This document shows positions 8,505 to 19,447 of a stretch of DNA of 64,000 nt, one piece after another (the stretch's first letter is position 1; each line of letters opens with the position of its first letter). The notes beneath the pieces were generated by a model, which did no database searches, was not told where the DNA came from, and saw nothing but the letters and a program-made list of their open reading frames with translations. Position numbers and translations under genes: made by a program. The stretch is from Pseudomonas sp. GR 6-02 (GTDB lineage: Bacteria; Pseudomonadota; Gammaproteobacteria; Pseudomonadales; Pseudomonadaceae): contig NZ_CP011567.1 in the NCBI RefSeq assembly GCF_001655615.1, positions 4,659,001 through 4,723,000 on the forward strand, given 5' to 3'.

Positions 8505-9233
8505 TCAGCCCTTGAACACTTCATCCAGCAAGTTATGCATCGACGTGAACGCGCGAGCCGCGGTTTTCGCGTCATACATCATCATGCCCGGCACGTTGGC
8601 ATGCGGGTCGGTGAACGAATGCACCGCGCCGCCATAGCTCAGCAATTGCCAATCCACACCGGCGGCATTCATCTCAGCTTCAAACGCTGGCAGCTGCTCT
8701 TTCGGCACCAGCGGATCGGCAGCGCCATGCAGCACCAGCACCGAACCCTTGATGTTTTTCGCATCGTTCACGTTCGGCGTATCCAGCGTGCCGTGGAACG
8801 ACACCGCAGCCTTCACCGGCGCACCGCTACGCGCCAGCTCCAGCGCGCAGCAACCACCGAAGCAGAAACCAAAGGTCGCCAGTTTCGAGGTATCGACCGC
8901 CGCCTCGCCCTGCCCTTGCAGTTGTTCGAAGGCTGCCTGCATGCGTTTGCGCAGTAAGGCGCGATCATTCTTCAGCGGCATCATCGCCGCGCCTGCCTCG
9001 TCGCCGTTCTGCGGACGAACCGATTGCCCGTACAGATCCGCGATCAGCACCACATAACCCTTGGATGCCACCGATTTGGCAATCTCCTCGGCGCCAAAGC
9101 TGACACCCATCCAGTTCGGCGCCATCAACAGACCCGGACGCGAGCCTTTATGGTCGGCATCGAAGGCCAGACGGCTTTCATACGATTGGCCGTCGATCTG
9201 ATAGGCGACGGATCGAACAGTGACTTGGCTCAT
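8505..9233 (-). CDS. Dienelactone hydrolase family protein
   Basis: A 242-residue alpha/beta hydrolase of the dienelactone hydrolase family. The start at 9233 (MSQVTVRSVAYQ) is chosen over an upstream in-frame codon. The nucleophile is the cysteine of GFCFGGCCALELA near residue 115; the acid is in HGAADPLVP and the histidine in GGAVHSFTDPHANVPG. True dienelactone hydrolases act on 4-carboxymethylenebutenolide, but close relatives in Pseudomonas are generic and no chlorocatechol genes are nearby, so the substrate is open. It lies upstream of nothing obvious on its strand and is separated from htpG by a terminator. Confidence 0.88.
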   Translation of the reverse strand: MSQVTVRSVAYQIDGQSYESRLAFDADHKGSRPGLLMAPNWMGVSFGAEEIAKSVASKGYVVLIADLYGQSVRPQNGDEAGAAMMPLKNDRALLRKRMQAAFEQLQGQGEAAVDTSKLATFGFCFGGCCALELARSGAPVKAAVSFHGTLDTPNVNDAKNIKGSVLVLHGAADPLVPKEQLPAFEAEMNAAGVDWQLLSYGGAVHSFTDPHANVPGMMMYDAKTAARAFTSMHNLLDEVFKG

Positions 9234-9264
9234 GACTGACTCCCAGTAAAAAAACACCAGAATG

Positions 9265-9290
9265 AAAAAACCCGCCGAAGCGGGTTTTTA
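9265..9290 (-). terminator. Rho-independent terminator after htpG
   Basis: AAAAAACCCGC, loop CGAA, GCGGGTTTTT: a short GC stem flanked by A and T runs, so it can act in both directions. It lies 11 bp beyond the htpG stop on the minus strand. Confidence 0.9.
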
Positions 9291-9300
9291 TACAACGTGG

Positions 9301-11205
9301 TTAAACCGACAGTTCAACCAGCAGCTTGTTCAGACGACGCACATAAGCGGCCGGGTCTTTCAAGCTGTCGCCGGCCGCCAGGGCCGCCTGATCGAACAGA
9401 ATGTGCGACAGGTCGCCGAAGCGCTCGTCGCTCTGCTCGTTGTCGAGCTTCTCGATCAGCGGGTGAGCCGGGTTGAATTCGAAGATCGGCTTCGAATCCG
9501 GAACCTTCTGACCGCTGGCTTCCAGGATCTGACGCATTTGCAGGCCCAGGTCCTGCTCGCCGATGGCCAGAATCGCCGGGGAATCGGTCAGGCGATGGGA
9601 AACCCGCACTTCAGCAACGGACTCACCCAAAGCGGTCTTGAGACGCTCAACCAGGCCTTCTTTGGACTTGGCGACTTCTTCCGCGGCTTTCTTGTCTTCT
9701 TCCGAATCCAGGTTGCCGAGGTCCAGGTCACCGCGTGCCACGTCGACAAAGCTCTTGCCGTCGAAGTCGCTGAGGTAGCTCATCAGCCACTCGTCGATAC
9801 GGTCGGTCAGCAGCAGCACTTCGATGCCTTTCTTGCGGAAAACTTCCAGGTGCGGGCTGTTTTTGACTTGCGCGTAGGTTTCGCCGGTCAGGTAGTAGAT
9901 CTTGTCCTGACCTTCCTTGGTACGAGCCAGGTAGTCGGCCAGACTTACAACCTGCTCACCGTCGTCGCCCTGAGTGGACGCAAAACGCAGCAGACCGGCA
10001 ATTTTTTCTTTGTTGGCGAAGTCTTCTGCCGGGCCTTCTTTCATGACCTGACCGAAGTTCTTCCAGAAGCCTTTGTATTGCTCAGGCTCGTTCTTCGCCA
10101 GTTTTTCCAGCATGTCCAGAACGCGCTTGGTCAGCGCCGATTTCATGGAGTCGATGATCGGGTCTTTCTGCAGGATTTCCCGCGACACGTTCAGCGACAG
10201 GTCGTTGGAATCAACCACGCCTTTGATGAAGCGCAGGTACAGCGGCAGGAACGACTCAGCCTGATCCATGACGAACACGCGCTGCACGTACAGTTTCAGG
10301 CCCTTCGGCGCTTCACGCTGGTACAGATCGAACGGAGCACGGGTCGGCACATAAAGCAGCGAGGTGTACTCGAGCTTGCCCTCGACTTTGTTGTGGCTCC
10401 AGCTCAGCGGGTTTTCGAAATCGTGAGCGACGTGCTTGTAGAACTCCTGGTATTCCTCGTCCTTCACTTCAGTGCGAGGGCGAGTCCACAGGGCGCTGGC
10501 GCGGTTGACGGTTTCCCACTCAACGGCAGGCTTCTCTTCGCCTTCGGCGGCTGCAACTTCTTTCGGCAACTCGATCGGCAAGGCGATGTGGTCGGAATAC
10601 TTCTTGATGATGTTGCGCAGGCGCCAGCCATCGGCGAACTCGTCTTCGCCGGATTTCAGGTGCAGAACGATACGGGTGCCGCGATCAGCTTTTTCGACGG
10701 TGGCGATTTCAAATTCGCCTTCGCCCTTGGACGACCAGTGCACACCTTCGCTGGCAGCGAGGCCGGCACGGCGGCTGAATACGTCAACTTTATCGGCGAC
10801 GATGAACGCCGAGTAGAAACCGACACCGAACTGACCGATCAGGTGCGAGTCTTTTTTCTGATCACCAGACAGGTGCTTCATGAAATCGGCGGTACCGGAC
10901 TTGGCGATGGTGCCCAAGTGAGTGACCGCATCTTCACGGCTCATGCCGATGCCGTTGTCTTCGAGGGTGACGGTTTTAGCGTCCTTGTCGAAGCTCACAC
11001 GGATTTTCAGCTCAGCGCCGCCTTCCAGCAATTCAGGCTTGGCCAGCGCTTCAAAACGTAATTTATCGACAGCGTCAGAGGCGTTCGAGATCAATTCGCG
11101 AAGGAAGATTTCCTTGTTGGAATACAGCGAATGGATCATGAGGTGCAGCAGCTGCTTCACCTCGGTCTGGAAGCCCAGGGTTTCCTTTTGAGTTTCCACA
11201 CTCAT
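9301..11205 (-). CDS. htpG: Molecular chaperone HtpG (Hsp90)
   Basis: A 634-residue cytoplasmic ATP-dependent chaperone. N-terminal GHKL ATPase motifs are clear: [17 protein letters not shown], the DNGIGM loop, [11 protein letters not shown] and [15 protein letters not shown]. The middle domain contains the catalytic-loop arginine region and the conserved segment [35 protein letters not shown] (split here as it reads in order), and the C-terminal dimerisation domain is present. I choose [13 protein letters not shown] as the start; an ATG two codons upstream (11211) lies closer to the GGAG site and is a real alternative. It is flanked by a terminator downstream and a thioesterase gene upstream; no sigma-32 promoter was identified with confidence. 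Confidence 0.97.
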   Translation of the reverse strand: MSVETQKETLGFQTEVKQLLHLMIHSLYSNKEIFLRELISNASDAVDKLRFEALAKPELLEGGAELKIRVSFDKDAKTVTLEDNGIGMSREDAVTHLGTIAKSGTADFMKHLSGDQKKDSHLIGQFGVGFYSAFIVADKVDVFSRRAGLAASEGVHWSSKGEGEFEIATVEKADRGTRIVLHLKSGEDEFADGWRLRNIIKKYSDHIALPIELPKEVAAAEGEEKPAVEWETVNRASALWTRPRTEVKDEEYQEFYKHVAHDFENPLSWSHNKVEGKLEYTSLLYVPTRAPFDLYQREAPKGLKLYVQRVFVMDQAESFLPLYLRFIKGVVDSNDLSLNVSREILQKDPIIDSMKSALTKRVLDMLEKLAKNEPEQYKGFWKNFGQVMKEGPAEDFANKEKIAGLLRFASTQGDDGEQVVSLADYLARTKEGQDKIYYLTGETYAQVKNSPHLEVFRKKGIEVLLLTDRIDEWLMSYLSDFDGKSFVDVARGDLDLGNLDSEEDKKAAEEVAKSKEGLVERLKTALGESVAEVRVSHRLTDSPAILAIGEQDLGLQMRQILEASGQKVPDSKPIFEFNPAHPLIEKLDNEQSDERFGDLSHILFDQAALAAGDSLKDPAAYVRRLNKLLVELSV

Positions 11206-11286
11206 GGTCATCAAACTCCAATCAGATGGCAGTGGCCGCGACCTTGAGGGTCGGCGGCGGGTTGTCCTCAGAGTTGGGGGCTGAGA

Positions 11287-11739
11287 TCAGGATTTCAAGG
11301 GCTCTTCGATTTTGAAGTGGGCCCGGGCCGTGGCAATGGGCTCGGCTTCAGTGCTTTGCCAGGCGGTAATCGCCACGTTCGCCACCCGCCGCCCCTGGCG
11401 ACAAACCTGGCATCGGGCCCAGGTATCGCGAAACTGCCCCGCGCGCAGGTAGTCGAGGGAGAAGTCGATAATCTTCGGCACACCGGGCGAGCCGGTGAAA
11501 ATCAACAGGTGCAGCGCCGCCGAGAGCTCCATGAACCCGGCAATCACCCCACCATGAATCGCTGGCAGTAAAGGGTTACCAATGTTGTCCTTGTTGGCCG
11601 GCAGACGAAACAGCAGCTCATCTCCTACCCGCGAACATTCGACGCCGATCAGCTCGGCGTAAGGAATCAGCTGCAGCAGCGCGGCGTAGTCCCCCTGAGC
11701 ATGGGCCTGTTGAAGCTGCTCCTTGAACGTGTCGGTCAT
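11287..11739 (-). CDS. PaaI-family hotdog thioesterase (second of pair)
   Basis: A 150-residue hotdog-fold protein of the PaaI/YigI thioesterase type. The signature HGGVIAGFMELSAALHLL near residues 62-80 carries the residues that shape the acyl-CoA pocket in this family; IDFSLDYLRAG follows. Its ATG overlaps the stop of the upstream thioesterase gene by four bases (ATGA), so both are co-translated and the products could form a heteromer or act on related acyl-CoA substrates. The substrate is unknown. It ends 82 bp before the htpG start. Confidence 0.88.
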   Translation of the reverse strand: MTDTFKEQLQQAHAQGDYAALLQLIPYAELIGVECSRVGDELLFRLPANKDNIGNPLLPAIHGGVIAGFMELSAALHLLIFTGSPGVPKIIDFSLDYLRAGQFRDTWARCQVCRQGRRVANVAITAWQSTEAEPIATARAHFKIEEPLKS

Positions 11740-12218
11740 TTCGTACCTCCGGAAATGGCGCCGCCAAAGTTTTTAGTACCTTTGATGCCCTTGCCCTTGC
11801 CCATGCGCATGAAAGTGCCCACTACATGAGCGATGGGCTGTTCGGGGTCGTCCTGATAGGCAAAACCGCGCGCAAAAATCACATCGGTAGTCACTCGGTA
11901 GCATTGGGCGAAGCCGTAAACGTCTTTGTGTGGCTCGGCGGCATGCATGTAGTCGATGCGCAGGTCGAGCGTCGGGCAGACTTCGAACTCAGGCAGCACG
12001 CAGAGGGTGGCCATGCCACAGGCGGTATCCATCAGCGAGGTCAGCGCACCGCCATGAATCACCCCGGTTTGCGGGTTGCCGACGATCTGCGGGCTATACG
12101 GCAGAATCACCGTCAGTCCTTCGCTGCTGGCGCTGTGAAGGCGCATGCCGAGTACCTGACAATGGCGCAACGCCGACAGGAATCGCATCGCACGCTCAAA
12201 AACGGGGTTTTCGGCCAT
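11736..12218 (-). CDS. PaaI-family hotdog thioesterase (first of pair)
   Basis: A 160-residue hotdog-fold protein. The start at 12218 (MAENPVFERAMRFL) has AAGGAG ten bases upstream; the open frame continues 21 codons further but with no better start. The motif NPQTGVIHGGALTSLMDTACGMATLC is the classic PaaI-like active-site helix, with an Asp (MDTACG) that the downstream paralogue replaces (MELSAA). LDLRIDYMHAAEPHKDVYG follows. The pair probably arose by duplication and divergence. The C-terminal tail is basic and glycine-rich. Confidence 0.88.
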   Translation of the reverse strand: MAENPVFERAMRFLSALRHCQVLGMRLHSASSEGLTVILPYSPQIVGNPQTGVIHGGALTSLMDTACGMATLCVLPEFEVCPTLDLRIDYMHAAEPHKDVYGFAQCYRVTTDVIFARGFAYQDDPEQPIAHVVGTFMRMGKGKGIKGTKNFGGAISGGTK

Positions 12219-12375
12219 TTGGTAAACGCTCCTTAGTGTCCGGGCGAAGTAGCCGGCTCTTAAGTAAAAGTTCCGTAGCAAAACAAACTTATATATCTGA
12301 ATGATTTAAGGAACTTAACCCTGGTCGCTGTGCTCGAAAGGCCAGTAAATATTTTCCATCAGGAGAAACACCCCC

Positions 12376-12621
12376 ATGCGTAAGACTTTAGCTATTGCCT
12401 TGATGTTGACCGCTTCCCTCGGTCTCGCCGCTTGCGGTAAAAAATCCGAGGACAAAGCTCAAGAAGCCACCCAACATACAGAGCAAGCTCAGGAAAAAAT
12501 GAGCGAAGCTCAGGATAAAGTGAACGAGGCGGCAAAAGAAAACGCTGAAGCTGCCAAAGCTCAGACTGAATCGAACGAAGCAGCGGCAAAAGAAGCCGCT
12601 CCAGAAGCACCTAAAAACTAA
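12376..12621 (+). CDS. Small Ala/Glu-rich lipoprotein
   Basis: An 81-residue lipoprotein. The signal peptide ends in LAAC (Cys20), followed by GKKSEDKAQEA. The mature part is almost entirely A, E, K, Q and N arranged in an 11-residue-like periodicity (EQAQEKMSEAQDKVNEAAKEN), which predicts one long amphipathic helix or coiled coil like that of LEA-type or Lpp-type proteins. AGGAG precedes the ATG by ten bases. It is followed at once by a strong terminator. Function unknown; a structural or stress-related envelope role is a guess. Confidence 0.8.
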   Translation: MRKTLAIALMLTASLGLAACGKKSEDKAQEATQHTEQAQEKMSEAQDKVNEAAKENAEAAKAQTESNEAAAKEAAPEAPKN

Positions 12622-12637
12622 AAGCGTTTTTAGTGAT

Positions 12638-12670
12638 AAAAGAAAACCCGCCAAGTGCGGGTTTTCTTTT
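12638..12670. terminator. Bidirectional rho-independent terminator
   Basis: AAAAGAAAACCCGC and GCGGGTTTTCTTTT are exact complements around a 5-base loop. It separates the small lipoprotein gene (plus) from the MAPEG gene (minus) and has T-rich tails on both strands. Confidence 0.93.
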
Positions 12671-12697
12671 ATCTGAAATTTTGCTCGAAACGCGTCC

Positions 12698-13099
12698 TTA
12701 GAGCAAAACAGTCCTAAAAGTCGGACTAATCATCAGCAACAACGAACACACTAATCCGACGAACCACACCAGACTTCGCTGCCAGGCCAGATCAGCCCAA
12801 TAACACAGTAAGTAGATAACGCGCGCGATCACGAAGGCGATCGCCAGTGCATCGATCAGCCATCCCGCCGTTTGCGTGGTGTGCGCCATCAACACCCCGA
12901 CCGCAAACAAAATGAACGCCTCGAAACTGTTCTGGTGGGCCGCCAACGCCCGGGCGCCGAAACCTGTGAGTTGCGCCTGTTGTTGACGCGGCAGGTGATT
13001 GTTGTAACCGCCCTGCTCTTTCATCGCCTTGGCCACCGGCATGCGCGCCACGAAAATCAACAAGGCGCTGATAAACACACACCAGAATGGAATACTCAT
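12698..13099 (-). CDS. MAPEG family membrane protein
   Basis: A 133-residue integral membrane protein of the MAPEG family (membrane-associated proteins in eicosanoid and glutathione metabolism). Four hydrophobic segments are visible, and the family stretch GFGARALAAHQNSFEAFILFAVGVLMAH lies at about residues 47-75, with the conserved A-x-x-N-x-x-E-x-x pattern. Bacterial members are mostly uncharacterised; glutathione transferase activity is possible. Its ATG overlaps the stop of the upstream DUF599 gene (TGATG), so the two membrane proteins are translationally coupled. Confidence 0.88.
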   Translation of the reverse strand: MSIPFWCVFISALLIFVARMPVAKAMKEQGGYNNHLPRQQQAQLTGFGARALAAHQNSFEAFILFAVGVLMAHTTQTAGWLIDALAIAFVIARVIYLLCYWADLAWQRSLVWFVGLVCSLLLMISPTFRTVLL

Positions 13100-13836
13100 C
13101 AAGCCGCCTCTTTGTTCAGCTCAGGCAATGGCGCCTCTGTAGGTGTATAGACCATCACGTCAAGAACGTCGGAGTGAAACTCGCGGCGATACAATACCAA
13201 CACGACACCGGCGCTCATCAACATGAACAACCAGGGGCTGACAAACCACGCCAGCATGCTCATGCCGAAGTAATAGGAACGCAGACCGAAGTTGAACTGG
13301 TTGGCCGCCATGGAGATGACACGGGCGGCTCGGGAAGCAAAGGCGTTACGCTCTTGCTCGGACACATGCCGCTCACCGATCATCGGTGCCGAACCCACGA
13401 GAATGGCCGCAAAGTTGTACTGACGCATGCACCAGCTGAACGTAAAGAACGCATAGACAAACACCAGCGCCAGGCACAACAACTTGATCTCCGACATGCC
13501 TTGGGAAGCCTGTTGCACCATCGGGATATCAGCAAGCAACGACACGGCTCTTTCGGATGCCCCCAACACCGTGAGAATACCGGCCAGGATAATCAACGTG
13601 CTGGAAGCGAAGAACGAGGCGTTGCGCTCCAGGTTACCGATCACGCTGGCATCGGCGATGCGGTTGTCGCGCAACAGCATGCGGCGCATCCAGTCTTCGC
13701 GGTACAGGTGCAGCACACTGGCCAGGCATGCGGTGTCACGGCCCTTCCATGTCGCGTAACGGGTGTAGCCACCCCAGCAGACGACAAACCAGAGCGCGGC
13801 GAGGATGTGGATCAGATTGGCGTGGATGAACGACAT
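13099..13836 (-). CDS. DUF599 family membrane protein
   Basis: A 245-residue membrane protein matching the DUF599 family. It has four or five hydrophobic segments (near residues 5-25, 75-95, 115-135, 185-225) and family residues such as WRRMLLRDNRIAD-like text around residue 50 (read here as WMRRMLLRDNRIADASV). Family function is unknown. It is the first gene of a two-gene unit with the MAPEG gene. The brnQ terminator lies upstream at 13927-13960, so it must have its own promoter within 13837-13926. Confidence 0.85.
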   Translation of the reverse strand: MSFIHANLIHILAALWFVVCWGGYTRYATWKGRDTACLASVLHLYREDWMRRMLLRDNRIADASVIGNLERNASFFASSTLIILAGILTVLGASERAVSLLADIPMVQQASQGMSEIKLLCLALVFVYAFFTFSWCMRQYNFAAILVGSAPMIGERHVSEQERNAFASRAARVISMAANQFNFGLRSYYFGMSMLAWFVSPWLFMLMSAGVVLVLYRREFHSDVLDVMVYTPTEAPLPELNKEAA

Positions 13837-13926
13837 GCAGTTCCTTGTGATGTGTAGACGATGATGAAACCTGCGGATAGTGCTTCGACGTTAACCCAAG
13901 GAAAAAGACACTGCATCACACGCATA

Positions 13927-13960
13927 AAAAATGCCCCGTATCGATTGATACGGGGCATTT
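13927..13960 (-). terminator. Rho-independent terminator after brnQ
   Basis: AAATGCCCCGTATC pairs with GATACGGGGCATTT around a 5-base loop. It lies about 45 bp beyond the brnQ stop on the minus strand; A/T-rich flanks on both sides allow bidirectional use. Confidence 0.9.
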
Positions 13961-14003
13961 CCATTTGTAGCTCAAGCCCGCTTGTGGCGGGTCATGAAGC
14001 GGC

Positions 14004-15317
14004 TTAAGCCAGCGCTTCTTCGCGCTTGCCCAGCAGACGGTCGCAAACCACGGCAACCACCAGGGTCATGACCGAGGGCACCAGCCACGCCAGGCCCTGC
14101 TCGCTCAGCGGCAGGTGAGCCAGTTGAGCCGGCATCCAGTCGGCCAGACCGGCGCCCTTGAGAGCGTCGATCATGCCGAAAATGAACGACACCAGCATCA
14201 CCGGACCGACGATGCGACCCTGCTCATGCCAGAAGTCCTTGCAGAAGCTCAGGGCCACCAGGGCGATGCACGGCGGGTAGATGGCGGTCAGTACCGGAAT
14301 CGAGAACGCAATCAGCTTGGTGAGGCCCAGGTTGGACACCAGCAGGGAGAACGCGGCCAGGATGATTACCAGCGTCTTGTAGGACAGTGGCAGCACACGG
14401 CTGAAGTATTCGGCACAGGCGCAGGTCAGACCGACCGCAGTCACCAGGCAGGCCAGGGAGATCAGCACCGCGAGGAAACCGCTGCCGAGCGAACCGAAGG
14501 TGTGCTGCACGTAGGCGTGCAATACCGCCGCGCCGTTGGTGGCACCGGCGGCCACTTCATGGCTGCCCGAGCCGAGACGGAACAGGCTGACGTAAACCAG
14601 CGCCAGACCTACACCGGCAATCAGCCCGGCAATGATCGCGTAACGGGTGATCAACACCGGCGATTCCACGCCACGGGAGCGGATCGCATTGACGATGACA
14701 ATGCCGAATACCAGCGCACCCAGGGTATCCATGGTCAGGTAACCATTGATGAAGCCCTGGGAGAACGGTGCCGCCACATATTCAGGGGTAGCCACGCCAA
14801 TGTTACCGGCCGGCATCGCGAACGCTGCGATGCCGAGTACGGCCAGGGCGATGATCTTCAGCGGTGCGAGGAACCGTCCTACGGTGTCCAGCAGACGGCC
14901 CGGATAGAGCGAGATGAAGAACACCAGCAGGAAGTACACCGAGCTATAGAGAAACAGCGCCAGCGGGCTCTCGCCGGTCAGCGGCGCCAGACCCACTTCG
15001 AACGACACGGTCGCGGTGCGTGGTGTCGCGAACAACGGGCCGACAGCGAGGTAGCACGCGGCTGCCAGCAGGCCCCCGGCGATTTTACCGATCGGGCTGC
15101 TCAAGGCATCCATTGCACCACCGACCTTGGCCAGGGCGACCACGGTGATCACCGGCAGACCGACTGCGGTGATCAGAAAACCCAGCGCCGCCATCCAGAC
15201 ATTAGGCCCGGACTGCAAACCGACGATAGGCGGGAAGATGATGTTGCCAGCCCCGACGAACAGGGCAAATGTCATGAAGCCCAGTGCCAGGATGTCCTGG
15301 CCTTTCAACACTTTCAT
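14004..15317 (-). CDS. brnQ: Branched-chain amino acid transport system II carrier
   Basis: A 437-residue inner-membrane carrier of the LIVCS family, taking up leucine, isoleucine and valine with sodium or protons. The N-terminus [21 protein letters not shown] is the family signature; about twelve hydrophobic segments follow, including the [38 protein letters not shown] region (given in order). Length fits. The ATG at 15317 lacks a good Shine-Dalgarno sequence (TATTTCCTTA precedes it), which may lower or regulate its translation. It is a single gene between its terminator and the sucD terminator region. Confidence 0.95.
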   Translation of the reverse strand: MKVLKGQDILALGFMTFALFVGAGNIIFPPIVGLQSGPNVWMAALGFLITAVGLPVITVVALAKVGGAMDALSSPIGKIAGGLLAAACYLAVGPLFATPRTATVSFEVGLAPLTGESPLALFLYSSVYFLLVFFISLYPGRLLDTVGRFLAPLKIIALAVLGIAAFAMPAGNIGVATPEYVAAPFSQGFINGYLTMDTLGALVFGIVIVNAIRSRGVESPVLITRYAIIAGLIAGVGLALVYVSLFRLGSGSHEVAAGATNGAAVLHAYVQHTFGSLGSGFLAVLISLACLVTAVGLTCACAEYFSRVLPLSYKTLVIILAAFSLLVSNLGLTKLIAFSIPVLTAIYPPCIALVALSFCKDFWHEQGRIVGPVMLVSFIFGMIDALKGAGLADWMPAQLAHLPLSEQGLAWLVPSVMTLVVAVVCDRLLGKREEALA

Positions 15318-15653
15318 TAAGGAAATACCACACTACTGAATCGGAATTTAGAGAGGGATTTCCCTTATGGGTGAGGGAAATGCTGTCGATCCGTATAGGA
15401 CTGACCCGTTTAGCGCGCCGCAGCCTTGTGGGCCGCAAACGCAAAATGGCGGCTAGCCTACCGAATTTGCCCGCCAAACGCACTATTACGGGGCGAACTA
15501 TCCGATACGCGACATTTCAGTGTCGTGTTTACATATCTAATTTTCACAACCTCCCTCGCTACAAAAAGCGCTGCGAATATCTCAAACCCCGGAAATGACA
15601 AAGGCCACCCGAAGGTGGCCTTTGTTTGGTGGAGCGTCAGTTAAGCGCGAGGC
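15318..15653. other. 336-bp region between brnQ start and sucD end
   Basis: It holds the brnQ promoter and 5-prime leader (a TATAGG minus-10-like sequence on the minus strand near 15390-15395 is only a weak candidate) and the sucCD terminator at 15600-15626. No gene is visible. Confidence 0.6.
15600..15626 (-). terminator. Terminator of the sdh-suc block
   Basis: AAAGGCCACC, loop CGAA, GGTGGCCTTT: a 10-bp stem 28 bp beyond the sucD stop on the minus strand, followed there by a T-rich tail (TTTGTCATTT). Confidence 0.9.
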
Positions 15654-16535
15654 TTACTTGACGGCCCAACCGGTCAGCTCGGCCAGGGCCTTGCCGATGT
15701 CTGCCAGCGAACGCACGGTTTTAACGCCTGCGTCTTGCAGAGCAGCGAATTTCTCGTCTGCAGTGCCTTTGCCGCCAGAGATGATTGCGCCAGCATGGCC
15801 CATGCGCTTGCCCGGAGGAGCAGTCACACCAGCGATGTAGGAAACAACCGGCTTGGTCACGTGTGCCTTGATGTAGGCAGCGGCTTCTTCTTCAGCCGAA
15901 CCGCCGATCTCGCCGATCATCACGATCGCTTCGGTCTTCGGGTCTTCCTGGAACAGCTTCAGGATGTCGATGAAGTTCGAACCCGGGATCGGGTCACCAC
16001 CGATGCCGACGCAAGTCGACTGACCGAAACCGGCGTCAGTAGTCTGCTTCACAGCTTCGTAGGTCAGGGTGCCGGAACGGGAAACGATACCGACCTTGCC
16101 TGGCAAGTGAATGTGACCTGGCATGATGCCGATCTTGCATTCGCCTGGAGTGATCACGCCTGGGCAGTTAGGACCGATCAGGACTACGCCCAGCTCGTCG
16201 CACTTGACCTTGGCATCCAGCATGTCCAGGGTAGGAATGCCTTCAGTGATGCAAACGATCAGCTTGATGCCGCCGAAGGCTGCTTCCAGGATGGAGTCCT
16301 TGCAGAAAGGAGCTGGAACGTAGATCACGCTCGCGGTGGCGCCAGTGGCAGCTACAGCGTCTTTCACGGTGTTGAACACTGGCAGGCCCAGGTGCTCGGT
16401 GCCGCCTTTGCCTGGAGTTACGCCGCCAACCATCTTGGTGCCGTACTCGATGGCTTGCTGGGTGTGGAAACTACCTTGCGAACCGGTAATACCCTGGCAG
16501 ATAACTTTGGTGTCTTTATTGATCAGGACGCTCAT
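15654..16535 (-). CDS. sucD: Succinyl-CoA synthetase alpha subunit
   Basis: A 293-residue cytoplasmic subunit that carries the phosphohistidine intermediate of succinyl-CoA + ADP + Pi to succinate + CoA + ATP. The CoA-binding Rossmann part opens with [19 protein letters not shown]; the [18 protein letters not shown] segment and the catalytic-His region [23 protein letters not shown] (active His in GHAGA) are present. Its ATG shares one base with the sucC stop. It is the last gene of the leftward TCA block and is followed by a terminator. Confidence 0.98.
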   Translation of the reverse strand: MSVLINKDTKVICQGITGSQGSFHTQQAIEYGTKMVGGVTPGKGGTEHLGLPVFNTVKDAVAATGATASVIYVPAPFCKDSILEAAFGGIKLIVCITEGIPTLDMLDAKVKCDELGVVLIGPNCPGVITPGECKIGIMPGHIHLPGKVGIVSRSGTLTYEAVKQTTDAGFGQSTCVGIGGDPIPGSNFIDILKLFQEDPKTEAIVMIGEIGGSAEEEAAAYIKAHVTKPVVSYIAGVTAPPGKRMGHAGAIISGGKGTADEKFAALQDAGVKTVRSLADIGKALAELTGWAVK

Positions 16536-17701
16536 TATTTGCCCTCCGCAGCTTTGACAACTTGTTGAGCAGCGTCGGTCAGGCTGGTAGCAGCGATGAT
16601 GTTCAAACCGCTTTCTGCCAGTACTTTAGCGCCCAGCTCAGCGTTGTTGCCTTCAAGGCGAACAACAACCGGGATTTTCACGCCGACTTCTTTCACAGCG
16701 CCGATGATGCCTTCGGCAATCATGTCGCAACGAACGATGCCGCCGAAGATGTTGACCAGTACTGCAGCGACGTTAGTGTCGGACAGGATGATCTTGAACG
16801 CTTCGGTTACGCGTTCTTTGGTAGCACCGCCGCCCACGTCGAGGAAGTTGGCTGGTTTGCCGCCATGCAGGTTGACGATGTCCATGGTACCCATGGCCAG
16901 GCCAGCACCGTTGACCATGCAACCGATGTTGCCTTCCAGTGCTACGTAGTTCAGTTCGAACTTGGCAGCGTGCGCTTCGCGCGGATCGTCTTGCGACGGA
17001 TCGTGGAAAGTCTTCAGCTTAGGCTGACGGTACATGGCGTTGGCGTCGATGTTGATCTTGGCATCGAGGCAGTGCAGATCGCCGTCAGCCTTGATCACCA
17101 GCGGGTTCACTTCCAGCAGAGCCAGGTCGTGATCCTTGAACAGCTTGGCCAGACCTACGAAGATCTTGGCGAACTGAGCAACTTGCTTGCCTTCCAGACC
17201 CAGCTGGAATGCCAGCTCGCGACCCTGGAATGGCTGAGCGCCAACCAGTGGATCGATAGTGGCTTTCAGAATTTTTTCTGGAGTGTCGTGAGCAATTTTC
17301 TCGATGTCCACGCCACCTTCGGTGGAAGCCATGAACACGATGCGACGGCTCGAACGGTCAACGACAGCGCCCAGGTACAGCTCTTTAGCGATATCAGTGC
17401 ACGATTCAACCAGGATTTTGGTGACTGGCTGACCATTGGCGTCAGTCTGGTAAGTCACCAGACGCTTGCCCAGCCACTGCTGTGCGAATGCTTTAGCGTC
17501 TTCTTTGCTGCGAACCAGCTTTACGCCGCCCGCTTTACCGCGACCACCGGCGTGAACCTGGGCTTTGACAACCCATTCGCTGCCGCCGATTTTGTCGCAA
17601 GCTTCTGCTGCTGCTTCCGGGGTGTCTACCGCGTAACCGGTGGATACTGGCAGGCCGTACTCAGCGAACAGCTGCTTACCCTGATACTCGTGAAGATTCA
17701 T
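16535..17701 (-). CDS. sucC: Succinyl-CoA synthetase beta subunit
   Basis: A 388-residue subunit with an ATP-grasp fold that binds nucleotide and succinate. The start at 17701 ([20 protein letters not shown]) matches the family exactly; an open extension upstream is not used. [17 protein letters not shown] is the nucleotide loop, and [18 protein letters not shown] with [10 protein letters not shown] forms the C-terminal CoA-ligase domain. It is coupled to sucD by a TAATG overlap. About 200 bp separate it from lpd; that gap contains hairpins but no gene. Confidence 0.98.
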   Translation of the reverse strand: MNLHEYQGKQLFAEYGLPVSTGYAVDTPEAAAEACDKIGGSEWVVKAQVHAGGRGKAGGVKLVRSKEDAKAFAQQWLGKRLVTYQTDANGQPVTKILVESCTDIAKELYLGAVVDRSSRRIVFMASTEGGVDIEKIAHDTPEKILKATIDPLVGAQPFQGRELAFQLGLEGKQVAQFAKIFVGLAKLFKDHDLALLEVNPLVIKADGDLHCLDAKINIDANAMYRQPKLKTFHDPSQDDPREAHAAKFELNYVALEGNIGCMVNGAGLAMGTMDIVNLHGGKPANFLDVGGGATKERVTEAFKIILSDTNVAAVLVNIFGGIVRCDMIAEGIIGAVKEVGVKIPVVVRLEGNNAELGAKVLAESGLNIIAATSLTDAAQQVVKAAEGK

Positions 17702-17900
17702 GCTTATTACCGTCTTCGTTAGGTACTGCGCATTCGGTGCTGCACTCATTCAAGTGCCGCACCACCTGTGACTGCTGCTTGCGTAACCTTTCCGGGTACC
17801 CGGTGCAGCTACGCAAGACTGCGTCCAGCGGACATTCCGCGGTGAGTCTTGCTCGCAAGGCTCACGACGGGCCGTACCGCCGTGGTTTCTTATTATCCGC

Positions 17901-19340
<1,440 letters not shown>

Positions 19341-19447
19341 TCATTCCTTCTCGAATCAAACCGGACGGCCCCTTTTGAGGACCGTCGTGGGACGAAGCTG
19401 GTCATTACAGAAGGGCCGTCCATCATTGAACGGCCCGTGCAACGAAA

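Noticed and set aside
9262..11061. A 599-codon plus-strand frame opposite htpG
   Set aside because: Shadow of htpG with biased composition, starting inside the htpG terminator.
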